From Bacteroidota bacterium (GTDB taxonomy: Bacteria > Bacteroidota > Bacteroidia > Chitinophagales > JADIYW01), in contig JADIYW010000002.1 in the NCBI GenBank assembly GCA_016705125.1, forward strand, positions 62,001 through 126,000: a DNA stretch of 64,000 nucleotides. The letters are read 5' to 3'. The number at the start of each line of letters is the position of its first letter. Position 1 is the first letter of the stretch. Positions 53,791 to 62,123 of the stretch are shown here, one piece after another. Under the pieces are notes generated by a model. That model did no database searches. It was not told where the DNA came from and saw only the letters and a program-made list of their open reading frames with translations. The translations under genes and the position numbers were made by a program.

Positions 53791-53826
53791 CATTGTCAAG
53801 TATTAGTTAATCAAATAATCAATGTT

Positions 53827-54018
53827 ATGAAAAGTATAGTGTTTTCTTTAGTATTAATCGCTACCAATTTAACGGTAGGAATGGCATTTTACAAAATAGG
53901 CAATCAAAAAGCCGAAACTGTAATAAGTAAAATGAAAAAAGAGATGGTTGAAGAAACTTTATCTCAAATAGTTTATGTGCTACCAGAAGTATCTGTTGTT
54001 GCTCCAAGAGTAAAGTAG
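53827..54018 (+). CDS. Small membrane protein, first gene of the PadR/PspC operon
   Basis: A 63-residue protein from the ATG at 53827 (the frame also extends to TTG-like codons before it, inside the promoter region). One hydrophobic segment (IVFSLVLIATNLTVGMAFY) is followed by a charged helix (KAETVISKMKKEMVEETLS) and a short tail (YVLPEVSVVAPRVK). Unknown family. Next gene 8 bases downstream. Confidence 0.6.
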   Translation: MKSIVFSLVLIATNLTVGMAFYKIGNQKAETVISKMKKEMVEETLSQIVYVLPEVSVVAPRVK

Positions 54019-54026
54019 AACGGGAA

Positions 54027-54188
54027 ATGAAAAAAAATTGGATTAAAGGTTTTGGATTTTTGCTAATTGTGGCGGTATTGTTGCTACATGCAATCGTTGC
54101 AGTCAATAGCTTTAAATCTTGCACTAGCGAAAACCAAAACATTCCAAATTCATTTTCAAAAAAGGTAGAATTAATTTATAAAAATTAA
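54027..54188 (+). CDS. Small membrane protein, second gene of the PadR/PspC operon
   Basis: A 53-residue frame with ATG at 54027 and TAA at 54186. A basic start (MKKNWIKG) and one hydrophobic helix (FLLIVAVLLLHAIVAV) are followed by a polar tail with one Cys. It lies 8 bases after the preceding stop and 11 before padR. Size, position and composition support a real gene. Confidence 0.5.
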   Translation: MKKNWIKGFGFLLIVAVLLLHAIVAVNSFKSCTSENQNIPNSFSKKVELIYKN

Positions 54189-54199
54189 AAACAAAAAAA

Positions 54200-54556
54200 A
54201 TGGAATCAATTGTTGAGAACACCAAAGTGCAAATGCGAAAAGGCATTCTTGAATTGTGCATATTGGGCGTGATCAGTAAGGGTGAAGTATATACTTCCGA
54301 CATTTTAGAAAGCTTAAAAGAAAGTAAACTTCTAGTTGTTGAAGGCACTATTTATCCCTTACTTACCCGCCTTAAGAATTCAGGTTTATTGGCTTACGTA
54401 TGGAAAGAATCAAACTCCGGTCCACCCAGAAAGTACTTTACGCTTACACCTGAAGGCATGCAAGTATTAGATGAATTAACCCTTACATGGGCGGAACTAG
54501 AACATGCTGTTAGAACCACTAACAAAAATTCATTAACAAACAATCAAAAAATTTAA
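54200..54556 (+). CDS. PadR-family transcriptional regulator
   Basis: A 118-residue winged-helix repressor: MRKGILELCILGVISKGEVYTSDILESL, the wing VVEGTIYPLLTRLKNSGLLAYVWKES and PPRKYFTLTPEGMQVLDEL are the PadR signature. It is likely to control its own operon, which includes the PspC protein behind it. The ligand is unknown. Confidence 0.92.
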   Translation: MESIVENTKVQMRKGILELCILGVISKGEVYTSDILESLKESKLLVVEGTIYPLLTRLKNSGLLAYVWKESNSGPPRKYFTLTPEGMQVLDELTLTWAELEHAVRTTNKNSLTNNQKI

Positions 54557-54567
54557 AATCAATTGCC

Positions 54568-56775
54568 ATGATAAAGACATTATCTATAAATTTAGGTGGG
54601 CGTGTATTTCAAATAAATGAAGACGCTTATCAAGAACTTTCTAATTATTTAGATCACTTAAATGCATTCTATAATAATACTGAAGGTAAGGATGAAATTA
54701 TTAGCGATATTGAATCAAGGTTTGCCGAGATATTTACAGAAAAAGTAATAGATAAAGGCAGGTCGGTAGTAGCACTTCACGATACAATGGAAGTCATTGA
54801 AATGATGGGCAAACCCGAAGATTTTGATGTAGAAAACGAGGGAGAGCCACAAAAAAAAGAGGCGAAACAGGATTCCAATTTTTTTAATGTACAAACTGGT
54901 AAAAGATTTTACAGAGATTCTGAAAATGGTGTTGTATCCGGAGTGTGTAGCGGTATCGCTTCTTATTTTGGAGTAAGTGATCCAGTATGGATTAGACTAC
55001 TTTTCATTCTACTATTTTTTGCTGGAGGAAGTAGTTTTTTAATCTACTTCATACTTTGGATTGCTATACCTGAGGCCAAAACAAATACTCAAAAACTAGA
55101 AATGAGGGGTGAGCAAATCAATTTGGAAAATCTAGAAAAATCAGTTCGTACCGAATTAAACAAAGCGGGAAATAATATTTCCAATTTTGTATCCGGAGAT
55201 AAAAATAATTCTGGATTAAGCAAAATAGTAAATTTTGTTGGAACCATTTTTTTAGGCATATTTAATGCCATATTTTGGATAGGAAAAAATTTCTTATACT
55301 TTTTAGCCGGTATTTTATTAATTACACTTTTCATCACATTTATTTCCCTATTATTCTCTGGTTTTGCAGTAATTCCTGAATTGACTAAACACTTTTTTGA
55401 TAATTCTGCCATAGGCGTTATAGGTATAATTGGCGCAATAATGTTTGTACTTGGGCCCTTATTATTACTGATTCTTGGTTTAGTTAAAATTTGTTCGTCA
55501 AAGGTTCAGATTGGGCGACCAGCAGTATTTTCGATTTTAGGAACCACCCTAATTGGCTTAATCTTGGTTAGTATATGTGCCCTTTCAGTAAGAAAATCAT
55601 TTATCGCTTCCCAAAGTGAAATAAAAAATACCGAACTTTTTATTGGCGCAAATAAACAATTGACTTTAAATGCCAATGAAATGGAAGAAAAGGAAATTAA
55701 AGTTAACATTTTCGGCTCTAATCTTTTTCAAAATATTGATGGAAAAGGCTTAGAAATTCGGAATGTAAAACTTGAAATACTGCCTACTTATGATACTGTA
55801 TTTAGCCTAAAAACAAAAAGCTTTTCTCAAGGCAATAACAATATTATGGCAGAAAAAAATGCAAAAGCTATAAATTATGCATTGGATGTAAAAAACGAAA
55901 TGATCAATTTCAATCCCTATTTTTATAGTGGAACAACCACGAAATGGAGAAACCAACAAGTGCGATACAAATTGAGTATGCCAGAAGGTGCTACTATAGT
56001 ATTGGGTAAAAACATTAAGGATATACTTTCTGATGATACATGGGAAAAAATGGATTATCAAACCATTGAGGCAGGCAGTACGTGGAAAATGGTCAATGGA
56101 AAATTAATTTCATTAGACACTATCAAAAACCACCAAAGCGAATTTTTGAACTATTCTAATATGAAATCATTAGATTTTGAAGATTTTGACGAACTAGAAT
56201 TTGCTGGAAATTTTGATGTGGAAATTAAAGCAGGAAATAAATATCAAGTACTCGTTCCAAATGATTTTGAAGCTAATGGCGAAATTTCCCAAAATGGAAG
56301 TCGACTATTTCTTGAAACAAATAGTAAAGATTTTTTGAAAAAGAATACAAATTTAGTAAAAGTAGTTATCGTTTCTCCATCGATAAATGTAATAAAATTA
56401 GTTGGGGCAACAATTGCTAATATGAGTGGTTTTGGCACCGGAGATTTGGAAGTTGTAGCTATTGGAGCCGCTACCTTTAATGCAAATTTTAATATCGATG
56501 ACTTAGACCTAAATTTAACTGGAGGAAGCAGTTCTAGATTAATTGGAAGTTGCAACAATTTAAATTTAACCTGTATTGGAGCCAGTTCATTTAAAGGTAT
56601 TGATTTCGAAATAGAAGATGCAGAAATAGAAATAGTTGGAGCTAGTAATGCAAAACTTAATGTTGTTAATTCCCTAAATGGAAATGTTACAGGCGCATCA
56701 TCGGTTTTTTACAAAGGCAATCCAGATAAAGATTTAGAGATAAATGGAGCTTCAGATGTAAGTTCCATAAATTAA
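54568..56775 (+). CDS. PspC-domain membrane protein with C-terminal GIN (DUF2807) domain
   Basis: A 735-residue protein. The N-terminus (about 1-95) is a small cytosolic domain (INLGGRVFQINEDAYQELSNYLDHL). A PspC domain follows at about 110-175 (KRFYRDSENGVVSGVCSGIASYFGV and LLFILLFFAGGSSFLIYFILWIAIPEA), then three or four membrane helices (about 220-345) and a long extracytoplasmic part whose end (from about 540) is a right-handed GIN/DUF2807 beta-helix (GATIANMSGFGTGDLEVVAIGAATF, then repeated GASS motifs). This architecture behind a PadR gene is frequent in Bacteroidota and is thought to be linked to envelope stress. Confidence 0.88.
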   Translation: MIKTLSINLGGRVFQINEDAYQELSNYLDHLNAFYNNTEGKDEIISDIESRFAEIFTEKVIDKGRSVVALHDTMEVIEMMGKPEDFDVENEGEPQKKEAKQDSNFFNVQTGKRFYRDSENGVVSGVCSGIASYFGVSDPVWIRLLFILLFFAGGSSFLIYFILWIAIPEAKTNTQKLEMRGEQINLENLEKSVRTELNKAGNNISNFVSGDKNNSGLSKIVNFVGTIFLGIFNAIFWIGKNFLYFLAGILLITLFITFISLLFSGFAVIPELTKHFFDNSAIGVIGIIGAIMFVLGPLLLLILGLVKICSSKVQIGRPAVFSILGTTLIGLILVSICALSVRKSFIASQSEIKNTELFIGANKQLTLNANEMEEKEIKVNIFGSNLFQNIDGKGLEIRNVKLEILPTYDTVFSLKTKSFSQGNNNIMAEKNAKAINYALDVKNEMINFNPYFYSGTTTKWRNQQVRYKLSMPEGATIVLGKNIKDILSDDTWEKMDYQTIEAGSTWKMVNGKLISLDTIKNHQSEFLNYSNMKSLDFEDFDELEFAGNFDVEIKAGNKYQVLVPNDFEANGEISQNGSRLFLETNSKDFLKKNTNLVKVVIVSPSINVIKLVGATIANMSGFGTGDLEVVAIGAATFNANFNIDDLDLNLTGGSSSRLIGSCNNLNLTCIGASSFKGIDFEIEDAEIEIVGASNAKLNVVNSLNGNVTGASSVFYKGNPDKDLEINGASDVSSIN

Positions 56776-56806
56776 ATAGATTTTTTTTAATGTTTTTCAT
56801 CAGGAG

Positions 56807-56831
56807 GGGGATATTTTTTATCCCCTTTTTT
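56807..56831 (+). terminator. Terminator of the PadR/PspC operon
   Basis: A 7-bp stem (GGGGATA at 56807 with TATCCCC at 56819), a 5-T loop and six T residues lie 32 bases after the PspC stop. Confidence 0.8.
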
Positions 56832-56884
56832 GGTTAATTATAAAATATTATTTATCTTTATTTAAACTTAAAAAAATATATAAA

Positions 56885-57532
56885 ATGAAAAAAACGATGT
56901 TTTCTAGATTAGTGTTTTCCACAGTGCTTGCTGGTGGATTATTTTTATCTTCTTGCCAAAAGGAAAGTCCAATTCCTACAGATGCGGTATTGAAGTCAGA
57001 CAAACTTTTTAACCAAGTTGTAGATTTAAATGTTGAAGCCTCAAGACCAACAGTTAAGCGAATGGCTAGTTTCACTACCACAGCTGAACTAAAGCAATTT
57101 CAATCAGATGCCAAAATAATTGAGGCACAGCTAAAGGCAAATCCTACTGAAGAGAACAAGCAACTTGCTGCTACTTTTTTAGGGTTTGAAAGTGTGGAAC
57201 AATACAATGCGCTTAACAAGCCTTTTTTGGAGAGTTTGGCAAAATTAACTGAAAAATATCCAGCTCTTCGCAAAATGAAAGAGGCTGAATTAAAAGAATT
57301 GTATGGCAAAGCCCTTACTGATGATGTAAGATATACCAATATGGTAAATCAAGAAATTGGAAATAGAGGCAACAGTGTATTGAAAAACATCTGTTTGCTT
57401 GCAGTTACAGCAGGAACAATTGCTGCTAATACATTATTGTGTGCACCACTTGGCTTTCCATTGGGACAGCTTTGCAATTTAGGCATTTCATTAGCTGCAC
57501 AAGCATTAAATGGTCTTTGTGATCTGCTTTAA
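56885..57532 (+). CDS. Putative lipoprotein, alpha-helical
   Basis: A 215-residue protein with lipobox LSSC (Cys at about 24). The body is helical, with long Lys/Glu/Ala-rich segments (ELKQFQSDAKIIEAQLKANPTEENKQLAATFLGF). The end is hydrophobic with four cysteines (ICLLAVTAGTIAANTLLCAPLGFPLGQLCNLGISLAAQALNGLCDLL), as if it inserts in a membrane or forms disulphides. No family recognised. A strong terminator follows. Confidence 0.7.
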   Translation: MKKTMFSRLVFSTVLAGGLFLSSCQKESPIPTDAVLKSDKLFNQVVDLNVEASRPTVKRMASFTTTAELKQFQSDAKIIEAQLKANPTEENKQLAATFLGFESVEQYNALNKPFLESLAKLTEKYPALRKMKEAELKELYGKALTDDVRYTNMVNQEIGNRGNSVLKNICLLAVTAGTIAANTLLCAPLGFPLGQLCNLGISLAAQALNGLCDLL

Positions 57533-57558
57533 TAATTAAAAACAATCAAATTAATAAT

Positions 57559-57587
57559 AAAAAAAGGGGCAAACTGCCCCTTTTTTT
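57559..57587. terminator. Strong bidirectional terminator
   Basis: A-run, GGGGCA, 3-base loop, TGCCCC and seven T residues form a near-perfect hairpin with a U-run on both strands, between convergent genes at 57532 and 57586. Confidence 0.9.
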
Positions 57588-58029
57588 ATTCTATATTATG
57601 TTCAATAATATCTAATATCTTTACAACAGCTGGACAGATTTCGGCATTTTTTTTTGTCAAATCTAATATTGAATTCATTTTTCGTTGGTTGGTATGCGGG
57701 TATTCCCTGCATGCATTTGGTCGTGCTTCGTACACCGAACAATAATTATCTACACCCAAAAATGGACAAGGAGCTGGACGATTAAAAACAAAATCGCCAT
57801 CTTCATCCATTTCCAAGTATTTTACAATAAATTCGCCTGGTTTAATTTTAAAATGTTTTGCTAATCTTTCTATGTCTTTTTGGAGAAATAATGGACTTGT
57901 TGTTTTGCAACAATTAGCACATTCCAAACAATCGATTTTGGAAAATACTTCGTTATGAGCGTTCAAAAAGAGTGAGTCTAAACTTGAAGGTTTTAGTTTT
58001 TTTAGCTTTTTGAATATCTGTTGACCCAT
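57586..58029 (-). CDS. YkgJ-family cysteine-cluster protein
   Basis: A 147-residue protein with a CLECANCCK cluster at about 34-42 and later CPFL, YCSVYEARPNACREYP, plus one C-terminal Cys. This matches the YkgJ family, thought to bind an iron-sulphur or zinc centre. No enzymatic activity is established. The ATG at 58029 is the first in frame. Confidence 0.88.
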   Translation of the reverse strand: MGQQIFKKLKKLKPSSLDSLFLNAHNEVFSKIDCLECANCCKTTSPLFLQKDIERLAKHFKIKPGEFIVKYLEMDEDGDFVFNRPAPCPFLGVDNYCSVYEARPNACREYPHTNQRKMNSILDLTKKNAEICPAVVKILDIIEHNIE

Positions 58030-58034
58030 TGGCT

Positions 58035-58275
58035 TTTTTTAGTTAATGAGTTATTGTGTTATTGGTTATTAAGTTATTATTGGTTATAAGGTTAATGGTA
58101 ATTTGTAAATAGTAATTAGTTATTTGGTTGTGAAAAGTTGACTGTTTCCTGCAATTTGGTATTTCATTCAACATTTCTTGGTTCTTGATTCTTGGTTTTA
58201 TTTGTCCATTCAACATTAAGCATTTAACATTAAGCATTCAACATTATAAAAGTCTTGGCTCTTGATTCTTGGTTC
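58035..58275. repeat. Low-complexity word-repeat tract
   Basis: The stretch between two genes is composed of variants of short words: TTATTGGTTATTAAG, TTGGTTCTTGATTCTTGG, and ATTCAACATTAAGCATT in three or four copies near 58207-58245. Translating it gives only repetitive Asn/Thr/Leu text. It is the longest of several such tracts here. Confidence 0.65.
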
Positions 58276-58281
58276 TCTAAA

Positions 58282-58626
58282 TCACTTAACCTTAACCTTA
58301 TGTCCTTCCTTTTCCAAAAATTCTTTAATTTTAACTTTCAAATCACCTTGAATTATAATTTCACCATCCTTAGCAGTTCCTCCTACTCCACATTTCGTTT
58401 TAAGCATTTTGCCTAATTGTTCCAATGCCTCATCAGGGCCTTCAAATCCTTCTATTATGGTTACTGTTTTTCCCTTTCTTCGTTTGCTATCCTTAAACAC
58501 TACTAATGATTGCTTAATAAAACTAGGTTTATCTTCCAATAATGGTTCAATTTCATCCTGATTAGAGTCATCTGGTAAGTTTAAACTACTCAGTTTACTT
58601 TTCCAATCTTCTTCTTGCTTAGGCAT
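58282..58626 (-). CDS. SUI1/eIF1-like translation factor (YciH type)
   Basis: A 114-residue protein. The SUI1 core reads KRRKGKTVTIIEGF and LGKMLKTKCGVGGTAKDGEIIIQGDLKVKIKEFLEKEGHKV, with the conserved CGVGGT. An acidic N-terminal extension of about 45 residues precedes it. Bacterial homologues are thought to affect start-site choice, but the function is not settled. It begins 5 bases after nadC. Confidence 0.92.
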   Translation of the reverse strand: MPKQEEDWKSKLSSLNLPDDSNQDEIEPLLEDKPSFIKQSLVVFKDSKRRKGKTVTIIEGFEGPDEALEQLGKMLKTKCGVGGTAKDGEIIIQGDLKVKIKEFLEKEGHKVKVK

Positions 58627-58631
58627 AAAAA

Positions 58632-59492
58632 CTATTTGTAAATTTCTGCTTTTAAACTCAAATCCATTGCTGTTGCTGAGTGTGTAAGTGCGCCAACTGA
58701 AATAAAATCAACTCCCGTTTCGGCATACGATCGAATTGTATCTAAATTAATTCCTCCAGAAGCCTCTGTTTCAAAACGACCCGCAATTAATTCAACAGCA
58801 GGTTTCATATTTTCTGGAGTAAAATTATCTAACATTATTCTATCAGCACCACCATTTTTAATGGCCATTTTTACTTCTTCAATATTGCGGGTTTCTACCT
58901 CAATTTTTAGGTTAAAATTATTTTTGTTTACATAATTTCTTGCGGCATCAATTGCCTTATCGATACCACCACAAAAGTCGATATGATTATCTTTAATCAT
59001 TATCATATCATACAATCCCATTCGATGATTAGCTCCACCACCAACCGTAACGGCATACTTTTCGAATGCCCTAATTCCTGGTGTCGTTTTTCTGGTGTCA
59101 ATTACTTTCGACCGAGTGCCTTCAATTGCTTTTACATATTTCTGTGTTAGGGTTGCTATCCCACTCATTCGTTGCATTAGATTTAATACCAATCTTTCTG
59201 CTTTTAAAATAGAACTAGCCGAACCTACAACATGAAATAAAATATCACCATATTTTACAATGCTGCCTTCTTCAATAAGTTGCTCTACTTTTAAATTTGG
59301 ATCTACAATTTCAAAAACTGTTTTGGCAATATCGACACCACAAATAATCCCATTTGCTTTAACCAACAACTTGGCTGAACCCAAAACTGAAACGGGGATA
59401 CACGCTAATGTGGTGTGATCCCCGTCTTTAATATCTTCATCTAATGCGCGAATGATAAATTTTTCTAAACCATCCTTATCTAATCCTTTCAT
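58632..59492 (-). CDS. nadC: Nicotinate-nucleotide pyrophosphorylase (quinolinate phosphoribosyltransferase)
   Basis: A 286-residue enzyme converting quinolinate and PRPP to nicotinate mononucleotide. Typical N-terminal EDIKDGDHTTLACIP, substrate-site VIDTRKTTPGIRAFEKYAVTVGGGANHRMGLYDMIMIKDNHI and barrel loops RIMLDNFTPE and ASGGINLDTI are visible. It follows the 59497 gene by 4 bases and precedes the SUI1 gene by 5, suggesting a three-gene unit. Confidence 0.96.
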   Translation of the reverse strand: MKGLDKDGLEKFIIRALDEDIKDGDHTTLACIPVSVLGSAKLLVKANGIICGVDIAKTVFEIVDPNLKVEQLIEEGSIVKYGDILFHVVGSASSILKAERLVLNLMQRMSGIATLTQKYVKAIEGTRSKVIDTRKTTPGIRAFEKYAVTVGGGANHRMGLYDMIMIKDNHIDFCGGIDKAIDAARNYVNKNNFNLKIEVETRNIEEVKMAIKNGGADRIMLDNFTPENMKPAVELIAGRFETEASGGINLDTIRSYAETGVDFISVGALTHSATAMDLSLKAEIYK

Positions 59493-59496
59493 TTAT

Positions 59497-59898
59497 TTAA
59501 CCGCGTTCAAATCTAATTTCTTGTATTAAATTGGTTCCCATAACATTTTTCAAGTAAATATAAACCCTATAACTACCCAAATTTGTTTGCATACTCCCAA
59601 TAAAAAATTGAGCGTTACCGCCTGAGGTACCATTATGGATAACCGAAAACGTCCGGGAAGAAAATTTATTTAAAAAATCCTTCACTATCATTTCCGCCTG
59701 ATCAGCTCCATAATTATTCGAACTAGATTCAATTTTTACCTCTACTCTTTTATCAAAAAACTTAGCAATATCTTTACTATTGCCCGCTTTTATTGCATTT
59801 CCAATATTTGTTTGAATATCTTGTGCAGCACCTACAGCCACAAACGCAAACAATAATATAAAGGGAAAAAGTATTTTTTTTAGTATATTTTTGACCAT
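59497..59898 (-). CDS. DUF4783 secreted protein
   Basis: A 133-residue protein with a signal peptide (cut after GAAQ). The rest (AIKAGNSKDIAKFFDKRVEVKIE, AEMIVKDFLNKFSSRTFSVIHNG, VYIYLKNVMGTNLIQEIRFER) matches the NTF2-like DUF4783 fold common in Bacteroidota, often placed before nadC. Function unknown. Confidence 0.82.
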   Translation of the reverse strand: MVKNILKKILFPFILLFAFVAVGAAQDIQTNIGNAIKAGNSKDIAKFFDKRVEVKIESSSNNYGADQAEMIVKDFLNKFSSRTFSVIHNGTSGGNAQFFIGSMQTNLGSYRVYIYLKNVMGTNLIQEIRFERG

Positions 59899-59991
59899 AA
59901 ATATGTATTTTTGTGATTAAATTATAGCATATTTTGTGCCAAAAATACATAATTTTAATTTATTTATTAACAAAAAATTAAAAAACTACAT

Positions 59992-61512
59992 TTGAAACGT
60001 GCAATTTTAATTATAATGGATGGTTGGGGTCTAAATGATGACCCAAAAATCAGTGCTATAAAGGCAGCTAAAACGCCGTTTTTTGATTCTCTTTACGGAA
60101 AATACCCCTACTCTACACTTGTAACGCATGGCGAAAGTGTCGGCCTTCCATTTGACCAAATGGGCAATTCTGAAGTAGGACATATGAATATTGGAGCGGG
60201 ACGAGTAATTTACCAAGAATTACTCAAAATTAACAATTCGATAAAAGATGGTTCGTTTAAATCAAATAAAACCCTAGTTGAAACTTTAAATAGAGCAAAA
60301 GAAAACAATAAAAATGTTCATCTAATCGGATTAATTTCTGATGGTGGTATACATTCACACATTAATCATTTAAAAGCACTTATTGAATTAATAGAAGAAA
60401 AGAAAATAAGCAATGCATTTATTTGGGGTTTTACTGATGGAAGAGATACGGATCCCAAAGGAGGATTAAATTACTTAAGAGATTTGCAACAATTTTGTAA
60501 AAATACTCCTGTGAAAATTGCAGGCTTAATTGGAAGATATTATGCAATGGACAGAGATAAACGCTGGGACAGGATAAAATTAGCTTATGATTTGCTTACA
60601 AAAGGAGAAGGAATAACAGAAAAAAATCCAATAGAAGCGATAGAAAAAGCATATAATAGAGGAGAAACGGACGAATTTATTAAACCCATAATAATTCAAA
60701 ATGAAAATGGAACGAACCCTAAAATAAATCCTGGAGATATTGTAATAAGCTTTAATTTTAGAACAGATAGATGTCGTGAAATAACAGAAGTATTGACACA
60801 AAAAAACCACCCAAATAATGAAATGACAACTATTCCTTTGGAATATCTCACTATGACCGTATATGACGAAAAATTTGAAAATATCCAACCTATTTTTACC
60901 AAAGAAAATACCAAAAACACTTTAGGGGAGATTATTTCCAAAAATGGACTTTCGCAACTTAGAATAGCTGAAACCGAAAAATATCCTCATGTTTCCTTCT
61001 TCTTTTCAGGCGGAAGAGAACAACCATTTGCTGCAGAAGATAGAATAATGATTCCTTCTCCAAAAGTAGCTACTTATGATTTACAACCAGAAATGAGTGC
61101 CATTGAATTAAAAAATACGGTTGTTGAAAAAATAAAAAAAAATCACCCCAATTTTATTTGTCTTAATTTTGCAAATACAGATATGGTAGGACATACAGGT
61201 GTTTTTTCAGCAGCAATAAAAGCCGCAGAAACAGTTGACCAATGTGTAGAATCGGTTGTTACTACCGCCCTAGAAAATGAATATACGGTTTTTTTGACAG
61301 CAGACCATGGCAATGCGGATTATATGGTAAATCCTGACGGAACACCTAATACGGCACATAGCAAAAATCTAGTTCCTCTTTTTTTAATAAATAAACAATA
61401 CAAGGGTAAATTAAAACCCGGAAAATTAGCAGATATTGCACCCACTATTTTAGCCACCTTGGATTTAAAAATTCCATCGGAAATGACTGGAGATATACTT
61501 ATAGAACTATGA
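59992..61512 (+). CDS. gpmI: 2,3-bisphosphoglycerate-independent phosphoglycerate mutase
   Basis: A 506-residue metalloenzyme interconverting 3- and 2-phosphoglycerate. Metal-site Asp10 is in AILIIMDGWG, the phosphorylated Ser is Ser60 in MGNSEVGHMNIGAGR, and FTADHGN-like FLTADHGNADYM and AHSKNLVP supply more ligands. The only start that keeps strand 1 is TTG at 59992, yet this TTG is the end of TACATTTG, a -7 box; transcription must therefore begin elsewhere if the call is right. Overlaps the next gene by 4 bases. Confidence 0.94.
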   Translation: MKRAILIIMDGWGLNDDPKISAIKAAKTPFFDSLYGKYPYSTLVTHGESVGLPFDQMGNSEVGHMNIGAGRVIYQELLKINNSIKDGSFKSNKTLVETLNRAKENNKNVHLIGLISDGGIHSHINHLKALIELIEEKKISNAFIWGFTDGRDTDPKGGLNYLRDLQQFCKNTPVKIAGLIGRYYAMDRDKRWDRIKLAYDLLTKGEGITEKNPIEAIEKAYNRGETDEFIKPIIIQNENGTNPKINPGDIVISFNFRTDRCREITEVLTQKNHPNNEMTTIPLEYLTMTVYDEKFENIQPIFTKENTKNTLGEIISKNGLSQLRIAETEKYPHVSFFFSGGREQPFAAEDRIMIPSPKVATYDLQPEMSAIELKNTVVEKIKKNHPNFICLNFANTDMVGHTGVFSAAIKAAETVDQCVESVVTTALENEYTVFLTADHGNADYMVNPDGTPNTAHSKNLVPLFLINKQYKGKLKPGKLADIAPTILATLDLKIPSEMTGDILIEL

Positions 61513-62123
61513 ATTTAAACGTTTTTAATTTTTCTTATTTGAAAAATACCATCTTTCTTGTCCTCTCCTTGTTTTTTATTTGTACTATTTCCTGCAAAAA
61601 AACAGAAACTGTTTCGAGCAATTCAAATAATAAAATAAGCATTTTCTTTCCATTAGATTCATTTGCAAATGCGGAACTAGAAAGGCATTTAAATATTAAA
61701 ACTCAAGTTGAAAAAACGATAAGTTTGAATAGCAAAACCGAAAAACATCTTTTCGACTTGGATACTACTGGATGGAAAAAAGAGCTATCTCCTTTATTTA
61801 AAAATGATATTAATAAAGTAGCTTGGGTTGATAAATTTAAACAAGAGGAAATCAAAAAATCGAATGGTGAATATTCCTTAATTTATACCACTTTTGCTAA
61901 AGAAATAAAAGTAAAAAAGTTACAAATTGATTTCGATAGTTTAGACCATGTTCAACTAATTACAATAATTATCGAATCCAACAATCTTATTTTTCAAGCG
62001 GATCAAAAATATACCTATTCACCAACACAAGGCTATACCCTATTTAGCGATCAGAAAGCTTTATTTTTAAGTAAAAATTCGCTTGAAGTAAGAGGCAATT
62101 TCATAAATTCAAAACCATTATGA
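61509..62123 (+). CDS. Putative lipoprotein coupled to gpmI and hisS
   Basis: A 204-residue protein with a lipobox-like TISC (Cys at about 29). The remainder (FFPLDSFANAELERHLN, YSLIYTTFAKEIKVKKLQIDFDSLDHVQLITIIIESNNLIFQ) is a beta-rich periplasmic or surface domain. It overlaps gpmI and hisS by 4 bases on each side (ATGA), so it is translated as part of that operon. No family recognised. Confidence 0.75.
   Translation: MNLNVFNFSYLKNTIFLVLSLFFICTISCKKTETVSSNSNNKISIFFPLDSFANAELERHLNIKTQVEKTISLNSKTEKHLFDLDTTGWKKELSPLFKNDINKVAWVDKFKQEEIKKSNGEYSLIYTTFAKEIKVKKLQIDFDSLDHVQLITIIIESNNLIFQADQKYTYSPTQGYTLFSDQKALFLSKNSLEVRGNFINSKPL

Noticed and set aside
58043..58237. A 64-codon minus-strand frame
   Set aside because: It is the translation of word repeats (runs of Asn, Thr, Ile and Leu), not a gene.
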